DNA of 64,000 nt. Source: Amoebophrya sp. A120 (taxonomy: Eukaryota > Sar > Dinophyceae > Syndiniales > Amoebophryaceae). The first letter of the stretch is position 1. Every line of letters begins with the position of its first letter. The translations under genes and the position numbers were made by a program. Below, one piece after another: positions 32,601 to 43,200 of this stretch. The notes under the pieces were generated by a model that made no database searches, was not told where the DNA came from, and worked only from the letters and a program-made list of their open reading frames with translations. The stretch is from the NCBI GenBank assembly GCA_905178155.1, contig CAJINV010000006.1, positions 3,475,573 through 3,539,572 on the forward strand, written 5' to 3'.

Positions 32601-35600
32601 TGTACTACACAGATGCGGTTTGTGTATTGCAGGAAGGCATTGCGGCCAGATACCGAGCCTAGGCAGAGGCGTCTGGGTCTTGTTGTTCAGCATTGCAAAC
32701 GGCCGCCCTTTAGGCCCACCAGCATGACAAATCGCTCTCATAATGGGACGGAAGCTTCCGCATTTGCCTTCTTGCAGGACAAATGTGATCTGTGGCCACA
32801 AATCAGCAACGCAAATTTTCGGAAACATACCTTTTCAGTATGGAGAGGGGGGATTTTTCCTCCCAATAAGCCCAAAATGCTCACTTCCGAGCTGTTTAGC
32901 ACGTCCTCCAGGATCGTCACGACAGTCGTCATGATGTGCGCGTAGACTTTCGATTCCAGACTGTCCGGCACCCACACGATGTTGGTGTCATCGCAGTTTA
33001 TATCGTACGAAAAAAGTGTTTCACTGTAAGGACTTTGCAGCAAGTTTTGCATCACAGGTTTGCTCTACATAACAAAGAAAATTGCTCATGCAAGGCTCCT
33101 AAGGGAAAATACAGCAAGCTCAAAACCCACTGTGTTGCATGTGTAGCAAGACAAGCACTTTTGCGATACACATTTTGCATTACAAGTTTACAGTGAACCA
33201 GTTATATTTTCCTGCGATAGTTTAACAATTCCTCCACAAACATGTTTACCGACTCCTTGTTGATCAAATCCCCCGCCGGCCTTCTCCTTTCCGACAAAAA
33301 TTGATCAATCTGGTCTTGATTCATCGGCTCGCACTCCCATTTCAGCTCGTGCTATGCATCACAAGAGTAGCATATCGTACTGCTGCTGGTAGAATAGTAA
33401 AGCGCATCACAAATCTTATTTCTCAAGAGTAAAAACGCAAAAATTTTGTCATGCTAGATTCAATCCAGTAGAAGGTGGGTAGGAGATCTGTCATGCATTA
33501 GACTGGGATCGCCATTAGAAGTACAACGAGCAGTACGATATTACACTTTTGCGGTGCCTACGTGCCCCAGCATGCGGATTTTGATTCTGGAAGGGGAAAA
33601 TAAATCGTTCATCAGCCGCATGACGATTTGGGATATGGTGATGATAAAATCGCCTTCGATGTCCGACAAAAAGTTCGGCACGTTACTGTTCTTCGCACTC
33701 GGTAGTATGCATTGCAAAAGTGGCTGGGTCTGGAAGATTGCTGAGGTTTGTGATGCTGTGTCTGCTTGACACGGAAGGTGTGACATGCACGGCCTAGCAT
33801 CACAGGTTTTGAGACGGTTTCCGAGTGCTTAATCCGCATGGCAAACGCCTTCGTTCTTTCGGCGACAGGAAAAGAAGCCGAGCTCCCTTTGCCGTCTAAG
33901 CATGACAGATTTTTGTGTGATCCAAGTCTGCATCAGAAGTTCTTCGCATCTTTCCAGACCCAGACACTTTTTCATTTGATAGGTAGGTACTTCAAACAAC
34001 TTTCCCGCTCTCGTATCACCCGTTTCATGACCCGTTCCACTCGTTTCTGGTGCAATACCGTCCAGGCTTGCAGTGGCTTCACCGTATCTTCATCTTCCCC
34101 GTATTCTAAATGTTTCAGGTTGATCGTCAATTCGTGCCCGAGCAAATCCGAGCCGTTGAGCTTCAGCAAGCCAATTTCGAAAATCTGCAGGGTCGTGCGA
34201 ATCAAATCGTAATAGATTTTCCGCTCCAAAACCGCGGGGAGCTGGACGATGCGCTTGAATTTCGCGTCGGAGAGGAGGTTGTCGATGTAGGTCTCGAGCA
34301 GAACGTCCCCTAAGCGGACGCGTTTTGCATCCGCCTATCCAGTGCAAAAGTATCGGAAACTCGTAATACGTTGCAGTTATGCGCATTACAGATCTAGTGG
34401 CTCTAGGTAAGTCCGCATTACAAATTTGACTTGTAAAAATGCTGAGCGAATTTGTATTGCAATTATTTGTACTACTACGATACTTTTACATTGCATACCG
34501 CCATGAGCTCGACGAATTTCCGTGCGTCTTCGCGAGAGAAGGACGGGGATATCAAACAAAAAAAGTTCGTCACGATCATCACTCATGCGCATTTTTGCAA
34601 TACAAAATTTTTTGTCATGCGTAAAAATGCATCACAACCAGGCTCCATAGGGGATTTCCCTAGTGTTTCTGCAGTACAGGGAAAACTTGTGATGCTAAAA
34701 AAATTTGTAATGCAAAACCGTGCAAGTTAGTGAGTGTGACAAACTTTTTTCGTTCGATAGGGGAAGAGGAACTGCTAGCACTGCTCGAAGAGGACGAAGA
34801 TCCGCCGGCAGTCGTACTTGCGTCAGCTCCGACTGTACTAGTTTCCGAGCCTGCGGCGCCATCAGTTTTGCCGTCCCCGCCGTCCTCTTTGGGCAGAATC
34901 TGCAGCTTGACCCAATTGGGATCGTTCGGACCCAACACCCGTAAATTCACGTCCAAAACCTCTAGCGCTTCGTTATAACCCGCTCAGGTGTTACAATCTC
35001 AAACGTTACAATAGAATCTGGAATTTGTGTTGCAAGAAGTGCACTATCTAGCCAACTCTCATAGGATTGCGCATGACAAGTTCTGGAGTCCCGATCCGCA
35101 GTACAATCTGGCGAAACTTGTATTGCAGAAAGTGGAATGCTGTCCGAGTCTGTCATGCTCGTCATGCAATACAAATAAACCCAGATTCTATTGTAACGTT
35201 TGAGATTGTAACGTTTAAGCAGGTCATATTCGTTCGCAGTTTTTGTCGCCTCCACCATGGTGTTGTGGGCGATTTATCAACTGCAAATATGTCTGGGTCT
35301 GGAAACTTGTAATGCTAAATACTGAATGAGACTTCTACTGCAATACGGCGAAGCATGACAAATTTTCACGCTCCAATGTGATGCTCGTTCCGCATGGCAA
35401 GCTGCGTTTTTGCACGACAGGTAAGACGACCGCTTCGCGCCCATGCATCACAGACTCTCGAGTCATGCCGAACTAGCACGACAAATCTCGTAGTCTCCCA
35501 GACCCAGACATATTTGCACTTGATATGTTTTCTGCGGAAGCGATGTCGTTCAGGAGGCTTTTCGTGCTCGCTCCCATTGCTGCACCCGGCATGCTATCCT

Positions 35601-35944
35601 GTGCAAAAGTACCGCACTCGTATTGCAATCATGCATTACAAATCCTTTTGCTAAAGGTAAATCCGCATTAGAAATCTTATTTCTCATGCTGAGGAAATTT
35701 GTAATGCATTTATACGAGTACGATTATACTTTTGCAGTTCATACATGCTGCTGGAACTACTACCTGCAGCATGACTGCCAGTTGCAGATTCCGCTGCCGG
35801 AAAAACCACCCCGGCTTGTTTCGCCTTCCCGAGTACCTGTCTCGACGGTCGGTCTAGAATCTGCGCAGCCGCCTTCGCAATCTTTGCTCCGTCCTGGAAA
35901 AGCTGCGCGAGCGTGGTGGTGGTGCGCGGATTCATGCCGGCCAT
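29695..35944 (-). CDS. g7: large protein with C-terminal COQ10/START-like (SRPBCC) domain
   Basis: About 880 residues, 17 exons: 35744-35944, 35526-35594, 35229-35274, 34760-34973, 34498-34549, 33982-34335, 33561-33705, 33220-33352, 32869-33000, 32499-32541, 32085-32389, 31781-31945, 31210-31501, 30799-30900, 30481-30631, 30097-30168, 29695-29945. The first in-frame ATG is at 35942-35944 (MAGMNPRTTTTLAQLFQDG); the frame is open further up to a TAA, so an upstream exon is possible. The N-terminal 500 residues are helical and unfamiliar (IYYDLIRTTLQIFEIGLLKL, NIVWVPDSLESKVYAHIMTT). A Ser/Thr-rich linker leads to the last 150-200 residues: IEIPFKMIRDVETYSQWMPM, VAFGIETNTLLGVLGDDVTY and the terminal VLTDKMLQAFEEHAKKIK. 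These match the polyketide cyclase/START fold of the ubiquinone-binding COQ10 family, which is normally a stand-alone mitochondrial protein of about 200 residues. Lipid or quinone binding is inferred; the fusion is unusual. Confidence 0.8.
29946..30096. mobile_element. Introner C, 151 bp, in g7
   Basis: TSD tgctg on both sides; in the SRPBCC domain. Confidence 0.94.
30169..30480. mobile_element. Introner D, 312 bp, in g7
   Basis: Flanks agcgt/aacgt (4 of 5); left end TGTCCTAGG in place of TATCC. Confidence 0.9.
30632..30798. mobile_element. Introner A, 167 bp, in g7
   Basis: Flanks aatgc/aatgt (4 of 5); joins KDMD to IEIPFKM. Confidence 0.91.
30901..31209. mobile_element. Introner D, 309 bp, in g7
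   Basis: Flanks agaga/agtga (4 of 5). Confidence 0.9.
31502..31780. mobile_element. Introner D, 279 bp, in g7
   Basis: Flanks tttcc/tttct (4 of 5); joins LLKEKEN to ATIYLPYKG. Confidence 0.9.
31946..32084. mobile_element. Introner A, decayed, 139 bp, in g7
   Basis: Flanks gccgg/gccaa (3 of 5); left end CATGCATTGCC, right end TTTGCATTTGATA. Frame still restored. Confidence 0.85.
32390..32498. mobile_element. Introner J, 109 bp near-perfect hairpin, in g7
   Basis: Flanks catgt/cgtgt (4 of 5). The ends AGGAAAAAACACCCATCCCC are opposed almost perfectly, leaving a loop of about 50 bp with two GCATGACAAA motifs. Confidence 0.92.
32542..32868. mobile_element. Introner G, 327 bp, in g7
   Basis: TSD agccc on both sides; only 43 bp from the J unit. 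Confidence 0.94.
33001..33219. mobile_element. Introner I, 219 bp, in g7
   Basis: TSD gttta on both sides. Confidence 0.93.
33353..33560. mobile_element. Introner A, long, 208 bp, in g7
   Basis: TSD cgtgc on both sides; altered left core (AGTAGCATATCGTAC) and right end GTGCCTA. Confidence 0.9.
33706..33981. mobile_element. Introner B, 276 bp, in g7
   Basis: TSD ggtag on both sides. The left end TATGCATTGCAAAAGTGG resembles family A before the B core CTGGGTCTGG. Confidence 0.93.
34336..34497. mobile_element. Introner A, 162 bp, in g7
   Basis: TSD ccgcc on both sides. Confidence 0.94.
34550..34759. mobile_element. Introner K, 210 bp, in g7
   Basis: TSD gggga on both sides; ends TATCAAACAAAAAAAGTTCG and CTTTTTTCGTTCGATA. 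Confidence 0.93.
34974..35228. mobile_element. Introner H, 255 bp, in g7
   Basis: TSD ttcgt on both sides; ends TATAACCCGCTCAGGTG and GTTTAAGCAGGTCATA. Confidence 0.94.
35275..35525. mobile_element. Introner B, 251 bp, in g7
   Basis: Flanks cgatt/tgttt match poorly (2 of 5); in-frame junction SAENIAHN supports it. Confidence 0.85.
35595..35743. mobile_element. Introner A, 149 bp, in g7
   Basis: TSD catgc on both sides. Confidence 0.94.
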
Positions 35945-36582
35945 TTTGTGGATAATGGAGTCGCGTTGAAGTTCTTTGCGGGTGGTGCGGATATTCGATG
36001 TTGCGCGTGCACGCACGACAGTGGCACGCAAACAACTACGCAAAAATGTTGAAATGTTTTAGTACTCGAAGCAAGTGGTAGATGATATCAAAGCAAACTT
36101 TGCTCAACAAACATTGACTATGCTATCGAATCCGGAGCGCATGGTTTCCGATAACGAAGATAAAATGATAAAAAAATGCATCTGTGCGTGACTGCTGCGA
36201 AAGGTACACTATACGTCGACCATACCATCGCGATTGATTGATTTTTCATCGTGCAAATGAATGGACGGACAAACCCATTGATTAACACACGTCTGCAATC
36301 ACACTCGCAGTCAGAACAAAACAAAAAAAAATATAGCGCGTGAGCTGGTGAGGAAGTAATCTAACCAAGTACTACTTGCTTACTTTTCATCATGAAGATT
36401 TTCGATACACATACTGCAAGAACTTTTGATCACCTCCTGCGCAAAGGAAGTTGTAATCAATCCAGTCCACCATGTTGTTGCGTTTGGTTTTAGTACAGCG
36501 GCTTTTTATCCTTATGTTTTGAAACGAACCCACCATCTCCCTCATGATGTTCGTGTTGCTTGTTTATTTCCCGTCTTGTTCT
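35945..36582. other. Spacer between g7 and g8
   Basis: AT-rich, no introner. May hold a further upstream g7 exon. Confidence 0.5.
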
Positions 36583-38907
36583 TCACGCCGCTATCAGAAT
36601 CAACACGACGGCGACCACCAAAATCAGAAACGACACTACACCCAAAATCTTCAAATTTTTCTGCAACTGGTAATCCGGATCTGCGGCTTGCTTTTCCTCG
36701 AGTTGAATTATCGCGTTAGCGAAATCCGATACTTGCCACCATCTCTCGTACTCGATCCTTTTCGACTTGCACATCTTCTTTAACTTGTTGATGTCGTACT
36801 CCTGCAAAGCCTGCATCTATCACAGGAGAAAAGTCGTGTTGCAGTTACACATTATTGTTGGTGGAGTTTCTGCATCACAAAGTTGCTCGAAATGGCAAGA
36901 AAGAAAGCCTGCGATGCCCAGATTACAAGGGGAAACACGACGAATGAATTTGAAATGAGGTTGCTAGGCATTTCCTGCATGACAGAGGTTGTCTGTGTTG
37001 CTTGTCTCCCATCAGAGTATGTAACTGTAACACTTGTTTTCTCTCACGATAGCATCCGTTTCTTCCTCTGCACCAAGTATTTCTCTCCTCTCGATTGCGG
37101 TCCCGCGTAGGTCGGTGCCTGGTCGTCGGAGTCTTCGGGGGTTACCTGAACAAGTTTGTCATGCTACGATCGCATGATTGAAAAGAGAGGTTTGTCATGC
37201 TACTCTCACGACCACCCGAACAAATCATTACATGATTGTACCTGGTCCCCCCTCTTGCAGCAGATGCACCACTTGTTCCATTGCCTTCTTCTCCTTTCGT
37301 CGTCCGCCGCCTTCGCATCCGCAGCGAGAATTACCCTTATCAGCTCCTCGGAGCTGTCTTGGTTTGAAACATCCAAAATTCCGGCAGATTATGAGGGCGC
37401 ACAACTCCCCGTCCCCCTCACTTGTCATGCAAAATGCCAAAGCCACGCTTTGCCGCTTTGCACTGTTTGCATGACAAGTTTGGGCCTCTCAAATGGCACT
37501 ACCTTCCTGTGCGAATTACTCATGCAAAACCTGCATTCTTGCTGATGCTTGTATTGCTGGTTATGTCAGCACACAAATGAAGGGGAGGGGGGTTGTGCAC
37601 TGTCATACAGATCGCGCTTCGTCCCGAAGCTGTTCCAGGGAGAGACGCTCGAGCGACTGGCGGAGTTCTTTCTGGATGTCGGTGAATTTCAGACCCTCCA
37701 TGTTGCCCTGAAGAGAGGTTATTTAGGTTGCGTTAGTAAACCATGTGTAATGTTGCTGAACATGATGAAATAAAGGCTCCCTGTAGAAGTTCTTGATATT
37801 GATATCCGTAATCTGCATAAGCTTGTCGATTCCTGCTCATGCAATACAAATCTTATCAGACCTCCGACCTGTATCAGCTTGTCCTTGCATTTCTTCAATT
37901 CCGCTTCCAATTCTGATTTTTTCGTTTTCGTTTCCCCACCACCCTCCTCTGCCGGTATGAACTGTATCGCCCTCTCGTAGCTGTTTTTTGCGTCTGCGTA
38001 CTTTTCCAGACACTGTTCCGCCCCGGCCCTTCTGGACCACCCTTTCCACCATTTTGGATCCAACGCCGTGGCCTTCTTCGCATCGGCTAGTGCTTTGTCG
38101 TATTGTTTTTGAAACTATGCAATGTAAATTTCCTGTACATGTAAAAAATGCATGACAAACTTCGCTACCTGGCAGAGGCCAACTTGTCATGCTGGACTAG
38201 GATCGAAGGCAAGTTTTGTCATGCAGAAACCGCATTTGTACCTACGTCGTGTACAGGAAATTTACTGTGGATAGAAACTGGTAACACGCGGCGCGGTTGG
38301 AGAAAAGGATGGCGTTGTCGGTTTTCACATCCTGTGCAAAAGTATCGCACTGGTATAAATGCAAGTCTTGTGTGCATTACAAATCCTTTTCTAAAGGGAA
38401 CTCCGCATTCCAACTTTTACTTCTCATGCTGAGGAAAATTTGTAATGCATTTATACGACTACGATACTTGTTTTGCAGTTCATATTTCAGTTCGATAGCT
38501 TTGGAAAATTGCTCGATCGCTTTTTCGTACTCCTTTTTCTTAAAATGCTCACTTATGGAAGTGTCAGAATCGAAATTCATTGGCAAAATCAAAAAATTTG
38601 TGATGCACAAAATCAATGCTAGTTGGAGCCTCAGTTTTCAAGTGGCGCATGACAAATTTCGGGAGCACCCAAATCCAGTCTGTCATGCTGTTTGGGCAAA
38701 GAAGGCTGCTCCTGTCATGCTACTCTGGCAGCACATTGCATACCCCTAAAGAGGCTTACACTCGGTCTCATATGCCTGCTCCCCAGTACAGGCCTTCAGT
38801 GCTCTACATTCTATGCATCACAAGTTTTTCGATTTTGTCGATTTCGATCCTGGCACATCCATATCATTCCCATTCTGCTTATGCTGCTCCCAAATTTCGG
38901 ACGACAT
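36583..38907 (-). CDS. g8: TPR co-chaperone-like protein with C-terminal membrane anchor
   Basis: About 320 residues, 8 exons: 38864-38907, 38485-38553, 38274-38327, 37869-38115, 37608-37707, 37242-37389, 37052-37145, 36583-36817. Start ATG at 38905-38907 (MSSEIWEQHKQNGNEHFKKK). Three tetratricopeptide repeats fill the first 120 residues: NEHFKKKEYEKAIEQFSKAI, AILFSNRAACYQFQKQYDKA and WWKGWSRRAGAEQCLEKYAD, in the arrangement of STI1/SGT-type Hsp70/Hsp90-binding domains. A charged middle follows. The last 20 residues are hydrophobic (ILGVVSFLILVVAVVLILIAA), so the protein is probably tail-anchored. Intron mix: three small families plus two GT-AG introns, and one I and one E unit. The TPR call is firm; a chaperone role is inferred from the repeat type. 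Confidence 0.85.
36818..37051. mobile_element. Introner I, 234 bp, in g8
   Basis: TSD gcatc on both sides; joins RKKRM to QALQEYD. Confidence 0.93.
37146..37241 (-). other. GT-AG intron, 96 bp, in g8
   Basis: Donor GTACAATC, acceptor TTGTTCAG; joins KRGDQ to VTPEDSDD. Confidence 0.75.
37390..37607. mobile_element. Introner E, 218 bp, in g8
   Basis: TSD cagat on both sides; joins DEARS to AGILDVS. Confidence 0.93.
37708..37868 (-). other. GT-AG intron, 161 bp, in g8
   Basis: Donor GTCGGAGG, acceptor CTCTTCAG; a TACTAAC branch-point-like sequence lies shortly before the acceptor. Joins KDKLIQ to GNMEGLKF. Confidence 0.75.
38116..38273. mobile_element. Introner C, 158 bp, in g8
   Basis: TSD gaaac on both sides; inside the TPR region. 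Confidence 0.94.
38328..38484. mobile_element. Introner A, 157 bp, in g8
   Basis: TSD tttca on both sides; left end CATCC in place of TATCC. Confidence 0.93.
38554..38863. mobile_element. Introner F, 310 bp, in g8
   Basis: Flanks tcact/tcatt (4 of 5); first intron of g8. Confidence 0.92.
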
Positions 38908-39757
38908 AGTGGCGGCGGCGGAGGTTGTATAGTGCCCGCTGTGGAGGTGGAAGCAGGAGAAATTTGTCTACTTGCGCGGATGAGGATGGCGGTGTGTGTG
39001 TGTTCGCGCTTGTGTTCTTGATGGTGCTCCTGTTACTAGAACTTCTCAATCTTTCACCAGGAGAGCAGGCGTGATTTGTGTCTCCTTCGAACGAACAATG
39101 GATCTAGTTGGTATCGTGCGGAAGAATTACCGGAAGACAACAGCAACCGGTTATTTTCCGCGGGTGCGTCCGGACAGAAACAGAATCGATGGTGTGAAGA
39201 GTGTGACCCGAACTACCGCAGAAAGAATCAATGTCAGCTCATGTTTTTCCTGAAGCAAGCACAAGTTGTTGATGAACTCAGTTGTACCAGCGCCAACAGC
39301 TTAACTAGTTAGAAGAACTTCTATCTGCTCATCTCTCACTGTCCAAAACAACTAGACAAACTTTCTGACATATCTCCGCCCCTCATTTCTCTCGAAGTCA
39401 CTACAGAAAACTGGTACTGCCGACCGCGTACCATAGTTGCCTCGTAGCTCTGGAGAGGCACCATGCGAGCATGGGAGTACTGTGCAAGCGGAAAAGGATC
39501 GAATTGGCGCTGAACAATGCGGCGGTCTTAAGTTTTCGAAGCTTGTGCGCGTCTGCATCCGCTCCGGCCAGCGTTTTGCGTTCGTGATTGATGTACAAGG
39601 ACGAATGCTGATACAAATCAGCAAAGATGTAATGTACAGAAATGAAATGTCGCGTAGAAGAGTTCACAAATGTTGTCGCCGTCGCCCAACGTGGATTTAC
39701 AATATGTGGTTGTTGCATATGTATTCATGAGAGCCGTGTAATACTAGTCGCTAGAAT
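38908..39757. other. Spacer between g8 and g9
   Basis: No introner and no supported gene. Confidence 0.55.
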
Positions 39758-40258
39758 TCATTTGTTCTTCCTCTTATTCCTCTTCCCCCTGTTCTGTTTT
39801 CCCGGGCTTGTGCTTGCAGCAGTACTTCTTGCAGGGGTCTTTTCCTCAACGTCGTTGGTTCCTGTAGAAGGCGGGTCCTTTTTCAATACTGAAGCTGATG
39901 CAGTGTCCTGTAAGGCTGAGTCAACGACTTTTGGCGTCGTCCTACTCACCCCGAGTTCTTGATCTCCCGCCCTCGAAGAAGACGCACTCGTCGGCGGTTC
40001 CACAGAGCTAGACACGACTTCGTGGTCCTCTCCATCATGCGACGCGATCAACTCCGCTTGGTTTAGTATTGGTTCCTTTTCCGGTGAGGACACGCGGTCT
40101 AACCGTAAAGGAGGCACGAGGTTCTGCTTTGAGGATGTTCTGTTCCTAATGTCCTGCTCTGGAGTGGTGCCTGTTGTGGTCTTTATGCCCCCTACCGGAG
40201 CAGTAGTTGCCTCTGCAGCGTTATTCATTTTCGACGGACTACTTGCAGCAGGCGTTTG
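39758..40258 (-). other. In-frame extension downstream of g9 TAA
   Basis: Directly after the TAA at 40259-40261 the same frame stays open for 166 codons to a TGA at 39758-39760. The composition (Ser/Thr/Glu/Lys-rich, ending KQNRGKRNKRKNK) continues that of the g9 tail. It may be translated by readthrough, reached by an alternative GT-AG splice, or be 3' UTR or a separate short gene starting at ATG 40228. Confidence 0.5.
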
Positions 40259-43200
40259 TTACCCTGTGGTCGGCCACACATCCACTACTGAAGCGGAAGA
40301 ACGTCGCAGGGTCAATTTTTTCAGGGACATAGATGAGTTCTCCTTTGTCATTTGTTCTCCCCTCGCAGAGGAGGTTGCGGAAGACGCCGAGCTGCTGGTT
40401 GAGTAGATCAACGGTTTGTCGAAAATATTTTCATCCCTGCTGTGATCGCCAGAACTCCTTGCCCGCTTCAGTTTGTCATGCGATAAATTCGCGTTCGACA
40501 GTAGCATTTCTTCTGACGGCAAGTCGTTCGAGGAAGACGTGTGCTGCGAGTCCGCTAGGGAGTTGCTGCTGGTTTCCTTCTGCATTGAGGGGATTTGGAT
40601 AATTTGCTTGATGTTCGTCCTCTCGTCATGCATGGAAACGCCAGACCTATCGTCTACTATTCTTGTCGAAGTAGCTCCATGCTTATCTCTCCAACCGGGG
40701 AGATCGTCTAGATGAAACGTTGGCTATGCATTGCACAAGCATCGTACTAGTAGAAATCGCATTTACAAATTCGGCCAGCATGACAAATGGAATTTGTCAT
40801 GCTGTTTTGCCTTGAAAAAGAGATTTGTAGTGCATAAATGCAATGACTACGAGTACGATACTTTTTCACAGGATATTGTCTCATAGTCGTTCTCCGCAGC
40901 TGAAGATCTCAACAGCTCTTCTCGTAATAGCTCGTCGGAAGAGGATTTCAAATCGAAATCGCGCCGCGGTTCTTGTCTTGCTTGTTTTTTGTTGCCATAG
41001 TCGAGGACTGGTGAAGGACTGTTGACCCCTCCAAGATCACTTACCACCTGCTTCACATGGTCAACGCAAGAGCTTATCGGGATCACGTTTATCCTGTGCA
41101 AAAGTATCGTAGTCGTACTAATTGCAGTCAAGCATTACAATTTCTTTTCTTCAGGTAAATCCGCATGACAGATTGTATTTCTCATGCTGAGGAAATTTGT
41201 AATGCATTTAATATACGAGTACGATACTCTTGCAATGCATAACGTTGTCTCCTGTGCAAGAAGACCCGGCGCTCATCTGCTCTGCCGCTACTCTCGACGC
41301 CAGCGTGTTTTCTGTCGATCCTAATTTACCGAGCAGGATCGGCATAGAAGAAGTAGTAGTGCTGTTGTTCTGGCTGCTCGGCTCTCCTTCTACAACATGA
41401 CTGGAAGACGACAGTGGGGCACTGGATAAAACCGGCTCATTAATCGACGTGGCGTAATTATCCGTCACGACCGGCATTATGGTCGGCAGCTCCAGCCTGA
41501 AGGGCGTTGGCGTCACGTCTCTACTCCCTGACAGCTGCGTCATCGCACCACCGGGTGGTGGCGTCATTTCCGGGGAGGGTGGTCCGGACGTGTCGGCGCT
41601 GTCCTCATTCATCCCTCTCGTACTGAAACCACCACCACCGTCCCTCATACTCACATCCGGTCTGGGACTAACTGGCGGGCTTGGTGGCGGCCGTTTCAAA
41701 ACGTATTTGTAAAAAGCGGGGACGTATGCAGTGCAGAAGTATCGTACTCGTACGAATCATCTCAATCATGCAAGACAAATCGCCTGACCAAGCTAAATCA
41801 GCATGGCAAATTGCATTTGTCATGCTGCGCTAATTTGTATTGCGATAATTCCTAGTATAGTACTAGTACGGTACTTGTTTTGCAATGCATAATATGATCA
41901 GCCAGTCGACGAATTTCTTCAGTCCGGAAAACTCGTAAAACATCAAGAAGTATTCACTAACCCACCGCCACCAACCTAAACTCCGGCCGGAAACCGGTAT
42001 CCCCCAAATAATCTTCGACTGCATGATGTCAAACACCGTCGCTAAAATTGCCGTTGTGTCCAAGTTCGCGAGTAGCGGGTAGATCGTGCCGTGAAGGAAG
42101 AACAGTAGGGAGATTATCGGGTCGAAGAAGAAGTTTTTCACCGGCCGCACGAAATTCATCAACGAGTTCCACCAGGTATGACTGTGCACAACTCCCCGCC
42201 CCCCTCATTTCTCATGCAAAATCCACAATTACAGTTGCTCCCTTGCGTCACTATTATGCATGACAAATTTCGAGAGCCCAAACAATCAACTACAGTAGGT
42301 ACACAAATTTGTCATGCACAGGCTCCACCAGGGTCGCTGGCGTTTGTATTGCTATTCGCGCAATACAAACGAGGGGGAGGGGGGTTGTGCACTGTCATAC
42401 CTGGCTCTCAAATACGTGAGAAATTCGTCTATTGGAATCACGAAGATCCAGATTAAATGAAGCGTGTTTGCAAAAGAAAACGCCTAATTGGCGGGCGATT
42501 CGAACTTTTCCAAAACTTTTCGTTTGACTTTTCAGGATTTCAGGGTATTGAAAACGATTTGATAAAGCGAGTCAGAACGAAAAAACGCAACGAAGATACT
42601 CCAAGTAGCGACAGAACAGGGGCGCCTGCGAGGTCTTGGGCGCCGACGCCTCCTCTTGTCCCGCGGGTGATCGGCGAAGCCCGAGCGACCGCCTTTCAAC
42701 CCGCCGAAGCGTGCGCGCGCCGGGCACCCGCCGACCGCACCCAGCCAACGGCTGCCGGCGCGGGCGCCCTAAAGAAAAAGGCCATGACCGCCCATCGCAC
42801 CCACCCGCCCCCCCCCAGGCCCGGAAGGCCTACCCGGGAACGGACTAGGAGGAGGGCTACCGACACAGGGAAGGGGGCCGGTCCGCCAGACCCTAAACCC
42901 GACGCAACCGGGCACCGGGCAGCACGCGCCCTCGCCAAAAAACGCGCGCGCCCAAGCCTCACAAACACCGCGAACCACGGCGCTCCCCCGCGCCTCCCGC
43001 CGCCGGCGGGCCGCCACCGCGAAACGGCCCGACCCTGGCAGCTTTCTTAATGCAAAGCAACCACCGGCCAAAAGCTGCCGGCGGTGCGTGCTGCTGTTTC
43101 GCGCTTTTCCACATGAGGAAGATCAAAGCGCGCCAGCCTGTTGGGCTTTGTTTGACTTCAACGAACCGCCGGCGCCGGGTTCTATCGGTCGCCGGCTGAT

